A stretch of 64,000 nucleotides of DNA from Nocardioidaceae bacterium SCSIO 66511 (GTDB lineage Bacteria > Actinomycetota > Actinomycetes > Propionibacteriales > Nocardioidaceae): the NCBI GenBank assembly GCA_023100825.1, contig CP095846.1:620001-684000 (forward strand), in the 5' to 3' direction. This document shows positions 8,386-16,979 of the stretch, piece after piece. The position numbers were made by a program, and so were the translations under genes. The stretch's first letter is position 1. Each line of letters begins with the position of its first letter. The notes under the pieces are model-generated. The model was not told the origin of the DNA. It saw nothing but the letters and a program-made list of their open reading frames with translations, and did no database searches.

Positions 8386-9852
8386 CTACTTGTGGTCGAT
8401 CAGACCGACCGGCGGAACCTTGACCGTGCGGGCTCCCGGCTTGCCGCCGAGGATCACCTTTCGGTACGTGACGTTGTTACTGGTGTCGCTCTCGGTGAGG
8501 TTCTTGATCGGGTTGGCGCGTACCTCGATGTAGTACGTGCCGTTCGGGATGTTCTTCAGTACGAACGACTGCCCCGGACGGAACTGCTCGTAGGTATCGC
8601 CGTTGCCGCTGTCGAGCACCTCACGCAGACCGAGTGAGCTCTTCTCACCGCACGCCGTGTGGAGGTCTGTGTTGTCCGGCTGCCAGTTGGCACCCTCGAC
8701 GGTGTAGTCGACCGCGTCGGTGTTTGCGAGACAGAACGCCTCCTTCTTGCTCCGTACGATCCCCTTCTTGTCTGCATCCACGAGCCGGTATCGCGCGAAG
8801 TCGGTGAAGTGCCAGTGATGGTGGTCCTCTCGCGGATCCCACTCCATCGTGCCGACCTTGTCGTACCCGGTTTGGTTGCCGTCGGCGTCGAAGAAGTACT
8901 GGTAGGCGTCCATCAGATCCTTGTTCTTCCGGCGGAAGCCGTCGACGACGAGCGGTGAGTCACCGGCGTTCCAGACGGTCGCCGAGAACGCGAGGTACTT
9001 GCCTTTCCGTACCCGGATGCCCCATGCGGGCACCGAACGCAGATCGGGCACCGGACCGGACTCCGGAATGCGAGAGACTCCGGTGGGTCGCTCACCCGGC
9101 TTGGCGATGTCGCCCGCGTGATGGCTGTGGCGGTGCTCGCGGCACCCGTAGCGGTCGCAGTCCTTCGTCTTACGGACACGCATCGTGAGCGTCACGACGC
9201 CCTGGGACTTCGCAATGCCGAGCGCCTTGCGGTACTTCTTCGTGATCGCAACGGTGGTCGAGTACTTGCCAACCGGCAGCTTTGCCCGAGTGGTGTACGC
9301 CGGCGGAATCGGAATGCCGTGGCCCGCCTGCACACCCCACACGTTGCCGAGCGTGAACGGCATCCGACCGCCGCACGCCAACGGGTACGGGGAGTTCGCC
9401 GGCGCATCGGGGTCGACGCGGACGGACTCGGCGTCCGGACAGAACGACTTGGTCTTGTCGAGGACCTTCTTGCCGTCCTTGTTCTTGATGGTCAACCGGT
9501 AGAAGTCGCGCAGCCCGCGGAACGCCTTGACCGAGCCTTGCGGCAGCTTCAGGTCACCGCCTTCGCGCTTGACCACCCCCTTGATCCGCTTGGCGTATGA
9601 CGTACGGGTCGCGCGTACCTCGAACGGTTGGCTACCCGCGACGGCGTACGTACCGAGGTCGAGATCGGCCCACTTTCCGTACTTCCAGACGGTGACGGAC
9701 TTCGAGCTCGCCCGCAGCGTCAGTGGAGGTTCGTCGTCGGCAGCGCTCGCCGCCGGCGACTGGGCTGTGCTACTGATGGCCGGAACGGCCGCGGCGGCCA
9801 TGACGACCACCCCCGAGACGATGAATCGTCGAATCTTGCTCATTGTCTTCAT
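8386..9852 (-). CDS. Secreted lysyl-oxidase-family copper protein
   Basis: 488 residues from the ATG behind GAGGGG; a longer frame exists upstream but lacks a ribosome site. The N-terminus is a Sec signal with a hydrophobic core around residues 10-25. The C-terminal 200 residues match the lysyl oxidase family: the copper-binding cluster HHHWHF (about 344-349), followed by DFARYRLVD, two conserved Cys regions and GTYYIEVRANP. The first half (about residues 45-270) has no family I recognise and resembles repeated beta-sandwich segments. Bacterial members are thought to oxidise amines outside the cell; the substrate is unknown. Confidence 0.82.
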   Translation of the reverse strand: MKTMSKIRRFIVSGVVVMAAAAVPAISSTAQSPAASAADDEPPLTLRASSKSVTVWKYGKWADLDLGTYAVAGSQPFEVRATRTSYAKRIKGVVKREGGDLKLPQGSVKAFRGLRDFYRLTIKNKDGKKVLDKTKSFCPDAESVRVDPDAPANSPYPLACGGRMPFTLGNVWGVQAGHGIPIPPAYTTRAKLPVGKYSTTVAITKKYRKALGIAKSQGVVTLTMRVRKTKDCDRYGCREHRHSHHAGDIAKPGERPTGVSRIPESGPVPDLRSVPAWGIRVRKGKYLAFSATVWNAGDSPLVVDGFRRKNKDLMDAYQYFFDADGNQTGYDKVGTMEWDPREDHHHWHFTDFARYRLVDADKKGIVRSKKEAFCLANTDAVDYTVEGANWQPDNTDLHTACGEKSSLGLREVLDSGNGDTYEQFRPGQSFVLKNIPNGTYYIEVRANPIKNLTESDTSNNVTYRKVILGGKPGARTVKVPPVGLIDHK

Positions 9853-9926
9853 GACTGCCCCTCGATGGCACCCCCTGTAGGTGCCTTGACCAGGAGACGC
9901 CGCTAGAGCCCGATTGGTTGCAACGC

Positions 9927-10538
9927 TCACGCAGTGAGCAGTGATCGCATGGATCGGCGTACGTGGTCGACGGCCTCGTCATCGAGGTGGAACCCGCGGT
10001 TCGGGGAAACGCTGACTGCCAGTGCCCAGAGCATGTGGGCAACGCGGTCGGGGTCGGTTTCGGCCGGCAGGTCGCCGGCCTCGACCGCAGTTGCGGCGTC
10101 GGCGGCGAGGCGTTGATGCCAACGCTGAAGTCGTGTGGCGAGCTCGTCGTGCACCGGTCCGGGTTTGTGGTCGAACTCGAACGAAGCCGATGCCAGGAGG
10201 CAGCCGCCCGGGAAGGTGGGACCGGACTCGTAGTCCATCCAGGTGTCACAGACGCCCAGCAACCGGGGGAGCCCGGGCTCGAGCTGCTCAACGGGTGCCC
10301 ACACCTTGGCGACGAAGATCTCGGCGGCATGGTTGATCGTCGCGAGTTGGAGCTCGAGCTTGGAGCCGAAGTGGCCGATCACGCCGGCCTTACTCATCTT
10401 CAACACGCTCGCGAGCCGACCGACGGTCAACCCGTCGAGCCCGTCGACCGAGGCCATGTCTGCGGCCGTGCGAAGGATCGCGGTGCGGGTGTCGCGCGCC
10501 TGCGCGACCGATCGACGTCCTGCCACAACGACGACCAT
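9927..10538 (-). CDS. TetR-family transcriptional regulator
   Basis: 203 residues. The N-terminal HTH is clear: RTAILRTAADMASVDGL, then LTVGRLASVLKMSKAGVIGHFGSK (about residues 18-62). The C-terminal ligand domain resembles TetR_C regulators of small-molecule exporters. It is divergent from an MFS transporter, and the spacer holds a repeated operator-like motif inside a good promoter, so it most likely represses that transporter and itself. The start at ATG is provisional; an in-frame GTG lies four codons later. Confidence 0.9.
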   Translation of the reverse strand: MVVVVAGRRSVAQARDTRTAILRTAADMASVDGLDGLTVGRLASVLKMSKAGVIGHFGSKLELQLATINHAAEIFVAKVWAPVEQLEPGLPRLLGVCDTWMDYESGPTFPGGCLLASASFEFDHKPGPVHDELATRLQRWHQRLAADAATAVEAGDLPAETDPDRVAHMLWALAVSVSPNRGFHLDDEAVDHVRRSMRSLLTA

Positions 10539-10540
10539 AC

Positions 10541-10586
10541 CGTACGATCGATCGCTATTGACGTACGAACGATCGGTCGCTAAATT
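10541..10586 (+). promoter_or_regulatory. MFS promoter with TetR-type operator repeats
   Basis: A -35 TTGACG (10558-10563) and a -10 TAAATT (10581-10586) are separated by 17 bases. Two related copies of CGTACGA...TCGCTA lie at 10541-10557 and 10562-10582; the second contains the near-palindrome CGAACGATCGGTCG and fills the -35/-10 spacer. A repressor bound there would block transcription of the downstream MFS gene. Confidence 0.6.
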
Positions 10587-10614
10587 CAGGGCAGTTCAAA
10601 GGGGGACTCACACC

Positions 10615-12018
10615 ATGCTCGACACCCGGTCCAGGTATCGCCGTACGCTGCTCGTCGCCTGCGGTGGTTCGTTTCTGGCGTTTCTCGACGTGACGATCAC
10701 CAACCTCGCGATGCCCGACATCGGTCGCGACTTCGACGGAGTGCCGATCACGGACTTGTCCTGGGTCGTCACGCTTTACACCGTCGTGTTCGCCGCCCTG
10801 CTCGCGCCCGCCGGCCGGATGGCCGATGTGGTCGGTCGCCGCCGATTGCTCGGCACAGGCATGTTCGTGTTCACGGTTGGATCGCTGGTGGCTGCGGCGG
10901 CACCGACGTACGCCGTGCTGCTCGGCGCCCGTGCCGTACAGGGGATAGGTGCGGCGTTGTTGCTCCCGGCTTCGCTCGCGTACGTATTGGCGGACTCGCC
11001 GCCCGAGCGACGCCCGGCCGCGATCGGGCTGTGGAGCGCCTCGGCAGCGATGGCTGCAGCGCTCGGACCGGCGATCGGCGGCGTCTTGGTCGATGCCGCC
11101 GGGTGGCGCTGGCTGTTCTGCATCAATGTGCCCATCGGCATCTGGTTCGTGTACGACACACTGCGCCTACCGAGTGTCGAAGGGTCGCGCAGTGGGTGGC
11201 CGGACTGGTTCGGCACGACCTTGCTCGGCGGCGGAGTGCTTGCCGTCGTGCTCGGCACGACCCAGGGGGAGGCGTGGGGATGGTCCGACGTGCGCACCGT
11301 CGCGGCGATCGGCCTCGGCTTGGCTTCCTTCGCCGCTGCCGTCTGGCGTTCGACCCTGCATCCGCGCCCGGCGTTCGCGACCCATCTGTGGCGGTCCCGT
11401 ACGTACGTCGCGGCGAATGTCGTGTCGGTCTGGTTCGGTGCTTCCCTGTTCGCCTGGTTGCTCGTCGGTGTCCTGTTCCTCACCACCGTGTGGCATTACT
11501 CCGAGCTGCAGGCAGGTCTGGCGATGTCGCCAGGTGGAGCCCTCGCTGCCGTCGTCGGTATCGCGGTGAGTCGGGCGACCCGACGCCCATCGCCTCGGCT
11601 GCTGGTCGTCACGGGCAGCGTCGTTCTCACCGCCATCGGAGGGGTGGTCGCGGTATGGCTGCCGCAAGATCCGGCGTTCCTTGCGTTCTGGCTGCCGGTT
11701 GGGCTGGTGAGCGGAGCGGCCGTCGGTGCGGTCAGCGTCGGCGTTTCCAGCGCCGCGGCACTCGCAGTCGCGCCCGGAGACTTCGCGTCGGCCACGGGGC
11801 TGAACGTCGCCATGCGTCAGATCGGAGGAGCGATCGGTGTCGCGGTGATGGCCGCCGTGCTCAGTGCGGGCACCTCCGCGCTCGACCTCGATGCGTACCG
11901 GACGGTGTACCTCATGTGCGCCGCCGCGACCCTCGTCTCGGCCGTTGCAGGTGTGTTCCTGGTGTTGCCCGGTGTGCCGGCTACCAAGCAGACCGGGCAC
12001 GCCTCCGCCGCGCCGTGA
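10615..12018 (+). CDS. MFS drug-efflux transporter, DHA2 (EmrB/QacA) family
   Basis: 467 residues. ATG follows AAAGGGGG. About 14 membrane segments are predicted by eye, as in the DHA2 family. Motifs include FLDVTITNLAMPDI in segment 1, GRMADVVGRRRLLG (loop 2-3, the MFS signature) and GARAVQGIGAALLLPASLA (motif C-like antiporter region). It should export hydrophobic or toxic compounds by proton antiport. The TetR gene on the other strand is the probable regulator. Confidence 0.92.
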   Translation: MLDTRSRYRRTLLVACGGSFLAFLDVTITNLAMPDIGRDFDGVPITDLSWVVTLYTVVFAALLAPAGRMADVVGRRRLLGTGMFVFTVGSLVAAAAPTYAVLLGARAVQGIGAALLLPASLAYVLADSPPERRPAAIGLWSASAAMAAALGPAIGGVLVDAAGWRWLFCINVPIGIWFVYDTLRLPSVEGSRSGWPDWFGTTLLGGGVLAVVLGTTQGEAWGWSDVRTVAAIGLGLASFAAAVWRSTLHPRPAFATHLWRSRTYVAANVVSVWFGASLFAWLLVGVLFLTTVWHYSELQAGLAMSPGGALAAVVGIAVSRATRRPSPRLLVVTGSVVLTAIGGVVAVWLPQDPAFLAFWLPVGLVSGAAVGAVSVGVSSAAALAVAPGDFASATGLNVAMRQIGGAIGVAVMAAVLSAGTSALDLDAYRTVYLMCAAATLVSAVAGVFLVLPGVPATKQTGHASAAP

Positions 12019-12021
12019 GCG

Positions 12022-12546
12022 TCAAGCCGACAGCAGATCGAGGCTCTCCGCGATCTCGGTAGCGACTGCGTCCGGTGGGCGCAGGCTCGCGTCGACCGTC
12101 TGCCCGCGAGCAGCCAGCTCATCGCGCACCGCGGTGTAGTTGTCGATGTGCGTACGCCGCCACTCGGTTGCGTCGGGCTCCTCCTCGTCCTCGGCGATCC
12201 GAGCGTGCAGCACGGCCTCGGGCGCATCGAGGGTGAGGTGGCGGACCTCGTGACCGGCGTCGCGGAGTCGGTCGAGCATCTCGTCGAGGTAGTCGGGGCG
12301 CAGCACCGACATCGGCACGATCACGTTCGTACCCGTACGCGCCGCCGTACCCACGAGTGCCACCGTGCCGCGTCGCCAGGAGCGCAGATGCTGGAAGTCT
12401 CCGCGCTGCATCCAGCCGATGGTGTGCTGGAGTGCCCAGCCGAGATGCTCGGGGTCGATGATGCGCGAATGCGGTACCAGCAGCATCAACTCCCTGGCCG
12501 TCCTCGTCTTGCCGACCCCGAACGCTCCATTGAGCCAAACGATCAC
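12022..12546 (-). CDS. TmrB-like P-loop ATP-binding protein
   Basis: 174 residues, GTG start. MIVWLNGAFGVGKT is a Walker A loop. The remainder follows the Bacillus TmrB pattern: DPEHLGWAL, DFQHLRSWR, IVPMSVLRPDYLDEMLDRLR and HLTLDAPEAVLHARI. TmrB confers tunicamycin resistance by binding the drug at the membrane; related actinobacterial proteins are annotated only as AAA ATPases, so drug specificity should not be assumed. It converges with the MFS gene, with three bases between stops. Confidence 0.75.
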   Translation of the reverse strand: MIVWLNGAFGVGKTRTARELMLLVPHSRIIDPEHLGWALQHTIGWMQRGDFQHLRSWRRGTVALVGTAARTGTNVIVPMSVLRPDYLDEMLDRLRDAGHEVRHLTLDAPEAVLHARIAEDEEEPDATEWRRTHIDNYTAVRDELAARGQTVDASLRPPDAVATEIAESLDLLSA

Positions 12547-12576
12547 GCTGAGTAGTTACCCACTTTGGGGCACGGT

Positions 12577-13734
12577 CTAACCGAAAGCCTTGCGCAATCT
12601 TGCGACACCTTCGTCGATCACCTCGAGTCGCTTGCTGAACGCCCAGCGTACGAGGGTTCTTGCGTCGCCCGCGTCGTCGTAGAAGACCTGGTAGGGCACG
12701 GCGACGACGCCGGCGCGCTCCGGCAGGGCGAGGCAGAACTCGATGCCGTCGTCGAATCCGAGTGGCGCGATGTCGGTGGTGACGAAGTAGCCGCCCTCGG
12801 GCACGTACGTACGAAAGCCCGCGCCGGCCAGACCTTCGCACAGTCGGTCGCGTTGGGCCTGCATTCGGCGGGTGAGGTCCGAGAGGTAGTCGTCTGCACT
12901 GTCGAGGGCGAGTGCGATGGCCGGTTGCAGTGGTGCGCCCGAGGTGTACGTCATGAACTGCTTCGCCGACAACATCGCCTGCACCAGGGAAGCCGGGCCG
13001 CTCGCCCACCCGATCTTCCAGCCGGTCAGCGAGAACGTCTTACCGCCGCTGGAGATCGTGAGCGTCCGCTCGGCCATGCCGGGCAGCGTTGCCAGCGGTA
13101 CGTGGGTTCGGCCGTCGTACGTGAGGTGTTCGTACACCTCGTCGGTGATCACGACCAGATCGTGTTCGACGGCGACCTCCGCGATCGCTGCACGTTCCTG
13201 CTCGTTGAGGACCATGCCGGTCGGGTTGTGCGGCGAGTTGATGAGCATCGCGGTGGTCTTGGGCGTCACCGCCGCCCGGAGCCGGTCGATGTCGAGTCGG
13301 AAGTCGGGCGGGCGCAATGTGATCGGCTTTCGTACGGCATCGACCATGCGCATGACCGCGACGTAAGAGTCGTAGTACGGCTCGAGCACGAGCACTTCAT
13401 CGCCGGGGTCGATGAGCCCGAGGACCGCTGCAGCGATCGCCTCAGTCGCGCCGGCGCTCACTGCGACCTCGGTGTCGGGGTCGAGGTCGATGTCGTAGCA
13501 ACGCTTCTGGTGCCGTGCGATCGCGTGCCGCAGCTCGGGTGTGCCGGGGCCGGGCGCGTACTGGTTGCGACCGCTGTGCATCGCGTCGACGGCGGCTTCG
13601 ATGACGTACGCAGGGCCATCGGTGTCGGGAAACCCCTGGCCGAGGTTCACCGAGTCGGTCTCGACGGCGAGCTGCGACATGCGCGCGAAGATCGTCGTGC
13701 TCATGCCCTGAGTGCGCTGGCTGCGTTCCTTCAT
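12577..13734 (-). CDS. dapC: PLP-dependent aminotransferase, DapC-like (class I/II)
   Basis: 385 residues. Fold-type I aminotransferase: NLGQGFPDTDGP, INSPHNPTG, VITDEVYEHLTYD and the PLP-lysine motif SSGGKTFSLTGWKIGWA. Overall pattern is very close to the mycobacterial Rv0858c protein, described as N-succinyldiaminopimelate aminotransferase (lysine/peptidoglycan pathway). Side activities such as kynurenine or methionine transamination cannot be excluded for this subfamily. The ATG lies six bases after a TACCGT box, so the message may be leaderless. Confidence 0.85.
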   Translation of the reverse strand: MKERSQRTQGMSTTIFARMSQLAVETDSVNLGQGFPDTDGPAYVIEAAVDAMHSGRNQYAPGPGTPELRHAIARHQKRCYDIDLDPDTEVAVSAGATEAIAAAVLGLIDPGDEVLVLEPYYDSYVAVMRMVDAVRKPITLRPPDFRLDIDRLRAAVTPKTTAMLINSPHNPTGMVLNEQERAAIAEVAVEHDLVVITDEVYEHLTYDGRTHVPLATLPGMAERTLTISSGGKTFSLTGWKIGWASGPASLVQAMLSAKQFMTYTSGAPLQPAIALALDSADDYLSDLTRRMQAQRDRLCEGLAGAGFRTYVPEGGYFVTTDIAPLGFDDGIEFCLALPERAGVVAVPYQVFYDDAGDARTLVRWAFSKRLEVIDEGVARLRKAFG

Positions 13735-13740
13735 GGGTAG

Positions 13741-13746
13741 ACGGTA
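13741..13746 (-). promoter_or_regulatory. -10 box, leaderless start of dapC-like gene
   Basis: TACCGT on the minus strand, exactly six bases before the ATG; transcription would start at or next to the start codon. Confidence 0.45.
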
Positions 13747-13773
13747 ACGGCCTGGCTCAGGCTCGTCGTGGGC

Positions 13774-14229
13774 TCACTCGCGTTCGCGCGGCCACGGGCG
13801 TCCGTCGCGGAGCTCGATCTCGGTGTTGAACCGGCGTAAGTACTTCGCCAGCTCGACGACGTCGTCGTCCGGCCAGTCCTCCAGCACCTTGCGCAGGCCG
13901 GCGAGCTTCGACGCCCGGTCGGTGGACAGCTCGCGCAGCCCGGTATCGGTGACGGCGAACTTGCGGGCCATTCCGCCGTCGGGGTCGGGGATCCGCTCGA
14001 CGAGACCCGAGCGCAGCATCGCCGCGGTCTGCCGATTGAGCGTCGAGGAGTCGAGTCCGAATGCGTCGCTGAGCTGGCCGATCGACATCGGACCTTCGAG
14101 CTCCAGGCGGCTCAACAGGGTGTACGCGCTGCGGTCGAGGGTGCTGTCACCGGCTTGGTTCCGGTTGGGCGTCAGATACCGACCCAACAGCATCGCCTCG
14201 AATTGGATCTCCTCGAACGGGTCGCTCAA
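13774..14229 (-). CDS. MarR-family transcriptional regulator
   Basis: 151 residues, TTG start. Winged-helix core: LDRSAYTLLSRLELEGPMSIGQLSDAFGLDSSTLNRQTAAMLRSGLVERI (about residues 31-80), then the wing with DPDGGMARKFAVTDTG. Helices at both ends form the dimer interface. It diverges from an MFS exporter gene whose start is preceded by a large palindrome, the expected layout of a MarR repressor/exporter pair. The inducing ligand is unknown. Confidence 0.9.
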   Translation of the reverse strand: MSDPFEEIQFEAMLLGRYLTPNRNQAGDSTLDRSAYTLLSRLELEGPMSIGQLSDAFGLDSSTLNRQTAAMLRSGLVERIPDPDGGMARKFAVTDTGLRELSTDRASKLAGLRKVLEDWPDDDVVELAKYLRRFNTEIELRDGRPWPRERE

Positions 14230-14291
14230 CCCTGCTCAGCTCCTCTGCCGACTCTGGCCCGCAGCGTACGCGTGCCGACGACCACCGCCGA

Positions 14292-14326
14292 GTATGCATC
14301 ATGCACTCGATGTGTATGATGCACAT
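14292..14326. promoter_or_regulatory. Palindromic MarR-type operator overlapping the MFS -10 box
   Basis: Two 15-base arms (GTATGCATCATGCAC and GTGTATGATGCACAT) match as an inverted repeat at 12 of 15 positions around a five-base centre. The right arm contains TATGAT (14315-14320), a -10 box eight bases before the GTG start of the exporter. Binding of the divergent MarR protein here would block that promoter. Confidence 0.7.
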
Positions 14327-14328
14327 TC

Positions 14329-15777
14329 GTGTCGTCATCACTCGCCCAAGCGGACCGGCAACAGACCGCCGCTCACCCCAACGCCATCGTCGTCGTCCTC
14401 GCTTTCGCCGGCATCACCGCGGCGATCATGCAGACCCTGGTCGTACCGCTGATCGGCGAGCTGCCGATCATCCTCGACACCTCCGCATCAAATGCCTCCT
14501 GGGTCGTCACGGCGACCCTGTTGGCGGCGGCGGTCGCGACTCCGGTCAGCGGCCGACTCGGCGACCTGTACGGGAAACGGCGGGTCATGCTTGCCTGCGC
14601 AGCCGTTCTGATCGTCGGCTCGGGAGTGTGTGCACTGGCGTCGTCGGTGACGCCGATGGTCGTCGGCCGTTGCCTCCAGGGCGCGGGGATGGGACTCATC
14701 CCGCTCGGCATCAGCGCCATGCGCGACCTCATTCCCGCCGAACGGTTGGGTACGTCGATCGCCTTGATGAGCGCGTCCATGGGTATCGGCGGCGCGCTCG
14801 GCCTGCCCGTCTCGGCCGCGGTCGCGGAGAACGCGAGCTGGCGGATCCTGTTCTGGGGCGCCACCGCTCTCGCCGTGCTCGTCGGCCTGCTGATCGCGTT
14901 CTTGGTACCCGCGACTCCGGTCAGCGCACGCGGGAAGTTCGACCCGATCGGCGCGGTCGGTCTGGGCACCGGCCTGATCTGCCTGCTGCTCGCCGTGTCC
15001 AAAGGCGCCGACTGGGGCTGGGGAAGCGCGACGACGGTCGGGCTGTTCGTGGCCGCGGCCGCGGCACTGCTCGCGTGGGGCTGGTACGAGCTGCGTACGC
15101 CTGACCCGCTCGTCGACCTCCGGGTCACGGCTCGCCCAGTCGTGCTCCTGACCAACGCCGCCTCCCTCGTCGTCGGGTTCGCGATGTACGCCCAGTCGCT
15201 GATCATTCCGCAGTTGCTGCAGCTGCCGGAGGAGACCGGCTACGGGCTCGGGCAGAGCATGGTCGAGATGGGCTTGTGGATGCTCCCGGGTGGTTTGATG
15301 ATGATGCTCGTCTCGCCACTCGGCGCGAAGGTCTCGCATGCGTACGGACCGAAGGTCACCCTCGCGATCGGGGCGGCCATTGTGGCCGTCGGCTATCTCT
15401 CGGCCGTCGTGCTGATGGGATCGACCTGGGGTCTGACCCTGTCGGTGTGCATTTGCAGCGGCGGTGTCGGACTCGCGTACGGAGCGATGCCCGCACTCAT
15501 CATGGGCTCGGTTCCTTTGTCGGAGACGGCGTCGGCGAACAGCTTCAACACCTTGATGCGGTCGGTCGGCACCTCCGTCGCCGGTGCGGTCGTCGGTGTG
15601 GTGCTCGCCGAGATGACCATCAACCTCGGCGGGTACGTGGTGCCGAGCGAGAACGGCTTCAAGGCAGGCCTGTTGATCGGGGCCGGGGTCGCTCTCGTGG
15701 CCGCGGTGATCGCATCGGCGATTCCGACGAGAGCCAGCCAGGCGGCCGAAGACCAGATCGAGCACGCCGCGGCGTGA
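14329..15777 (+). CDS. MFS transporter, DHA2-like
   Basis: 482 residues, GTG start very close to the -10 box, so probably translated from a leaderless message. About 14 membrane segments; motif A appears as SGRLGDLYGKRRVM and motif C-like as GRCLQGAGMGLIPLGISAMRD. Expected role is proton-driven export of a small molecule. Regulated in all likelihood by the divergent MarR gene through the palindrome at its start. Substrate unknown. Confidence 0.9.
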   Translation: MSSSLAQADRQQTAAHPNAIVVVLAFAGITAAIMQTLVVPLIGELPIILDTSASNASWVVTATLLAAAVATPVSGRLGDLYGKRRVMLACAAVLIVGSGVCALASSVTPMVVGRCLQGAGMGLIPLGISAMRDLIPAERLGTSIALMSASMGIGGALGLPVSAAVAENASWRILFWGATALAVLVGLLIAFLVPATPVSARGKFDPIGAVGLGTGLICLLLAVSKGADWGWGSATTVGLFVAAAAALLAWGWYELRTPDPLVDLRVTARPVVLLTNAASLVVGFAMYAQSLIIPQLLQLPEETGYGLGQSMVEMGLWMLPGGLMMMLVSPLGAKVSHAYGPKVTLAIGAAIVAVGYLSAVVLMGSTWGLTLSVCICSGGVGLAYGAMPALIMGSVPLSETASANSFNTLMRSVGTSVAGAVVGVVLAEMTINLGGYVVPSENGFKAGLLIGAGVALVAAVIASAIPTRASQAAEDQIEHAAA

Positions 15778-15791
15778 CGGCCGCCGGCGGA

Positions 15792-15797
15792 TATGGT
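15792..15797 (+). promoter_or_regulatory. -10 box, leaderless start of pyrE
   Basis: TATGGT, six bases before the pyrE ATG, with no ribosome-binding site between. Confidence 0.5.
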
Positions 15798-15803
15798 GCT
15801 GCC

Positions 15804-16346
15804 ATGACAGACCGGGACGCCCTGATCGAGCAGATTCGCAAGAAGGCCGTCGTACACGGTCGGGTGACGTTGTCGTCAGGCAAAGAGGCCGACTACTACG
15901 TCGATCTGCGTCGCGTCACGCTCGACGCCGAGGCCGCACCGCTGATCGGTCGTACGATGCTGGAGCTGACAGCAGACCTCGACTTCGACGCCGTCGGCGG
16001 GCTGACCCTCGGCGCAGACCCGGTCGCCACCTCGATGCTGCATCAGGCGGCAGAGCAGGGTCGGCGCCTCGATGCGTTCGTCGTACGAAAGGCCGAGAAG
16101 CAGCACGGTATGCAACGCCGGATCGAAGGGCCCGACGTCAGCGGCCGGCGCGTACTCGCCGTCGAAGACACCTCGACAACAGGCGGCTCGGTGATGACCG
16201 CGGTCGAGGCGCTCGAGGAGGCGGGTGCGACGGTCGTCGGGGTCGCCGTCATCGTCGACCGGGACACCGGTTCGCGAGAGCGGATCGGCGAGGCGGGCTA
16301 TGAGTACCTGTACGCGTTCGACAAGGATGACCTGGGACTCTCGTGA
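15804..16346 (+). CDS. pyrE: Orotate phosphoribosyltransferase
   Basis: 180 residues. Transfers phosphoribose from PRPP to orotate, giving OMP in pyrimidine synthesis. The PRPP-binding motif VLAVEDTSTTGG is at about 117-128; SSGKEADYYVDLR near residue 24 and the loop lysines of VVRKAEKQHG (about 93-102) are typical. Length fits the short bacterial enzyme. The ATG is chosen because it starts this conserved protein and lies six bases after a -10 box; the stop overlaps the next gene (GTGA), indicating co-transcription with the RNA methyltransferase. Confidence 0.95.
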   Translation: MTDRDALIEQIRKKAVVHGRVTLSSGKEADYYVDLRRVTLDAEAAPLIGRTMLELTADLDFDAVGGLTLGADPVATSMLHQAAEQGRRLDAFVVRKAEKQHGMQRRIEGPDVSGRRVLAVEDTSTTGGSVMTAVEALEEAGATVVGVAVIVDRDTGSRERIGEAGYEYLYAFDKDDLGLS

Positions 16347-16960
16347 CCGACCTGCCGGGCGTCGGACCGTGGCCGGGTGAGTGGCCGGACGACCCGAGGT
16401 ACGACCCCGAGCTGCTGCGCGACGGCGACCGGCGAAACGTCGTCGATCACTACCGCTATTGGCGGATGGACGCGATCGTGGCCGATCTCGACGAGCGCCG
16501 GCATCCGTTCCACGTGGCGATCGAGAACTGGCAGCACGACTTCAACATCGGCTCGATCGTCCGTACGGCCAACGCGTTCCTGGCGGCCGAAGTTCACGTC
16601 GTAGGGCGGCGGCGCTGGAACCGCCGAGGCGCGATGGTGACCGACCGCTACCAGCATGTACGCCACCACGAGTCGGTCGAGGACTTCGCCGCCTGGGCAT
16701 CGGCCGAGTCGCTGGCGGTCGTCGGCATCGACAACGTCGACGGGTCGGTTCCGATCGAGACGGCCGCGCTCGCACGTGAGTGCGTGCTGGTGTTCGGCCA
16801 GGAGGGCCCAGGCCTGTCCGACGAAATGCGCGCCGCCTGTCGGACGACGTTGGAGATCACGCAGTTCGGGTCGACCCGCTCGATCAACGTCGGCGCCGCC
16901 GCCGCGATCGCCATGCACACCTGGATCCGCCAGCACACGTCCACTTCCCCGCGCGGCTAG
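16343..16960 (+). CDS. SPOUT-class (TrmH/SpoU) RNA 2'-O-methyltransferase
   Basis: 205 residues, GTG start overlapping pyrE. The three SpoU motifs are present: NIGSIVRTANAF (motif 1), LVFGQEGPGLS (motif 2) and ITQFGSTRSINVGAAAAIAM (motif 3), which build the knotted SAM-binding site. Targets of this subgroup include tRNA or rRNA ribose positions; the exact site cannot be told from sequence. About 70 residues precede motif 1 and carry no domain I recognise. Confidence 0.9.
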   Translation: MTDLPGVGPWPGEWPDDPRYDPELLRDGDRRNVVDHYRYWRMDAIVADLDERRHPFHVAIENWQHDFNIGSIVRTANAFLAAEVHVVGRRRWNRRGAMVTDRYQHVRHHESVEDFAAWASAESLAVVGIDNVDGSVPIETAALARECVLVFGQEGPGLSDEMRAACRTTLEITQFGSTRSINVGAAAAIAMHTWIRQHTSTSPRG

Positions 16961-16965
16961 GGCAT

Positions 16966-16971
16966 TAGGGT
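16966..16971 (+). promoter_or_regulatory. -10 box before flavoprotein gene
   Basis: TAGGGT, eight bases before the ATG; leaderless start likely. Confidence 0.4.
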
Positions 16972-16979
16972 CGGGCGGC

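Noticed and set aside
10243-10614. N-terminal extension of the MFS transporter at 10615
   Set aside because: It would overlap the divergent TetR gene and cover its own promoter; AAAGGGGG precedes the internal ATG.
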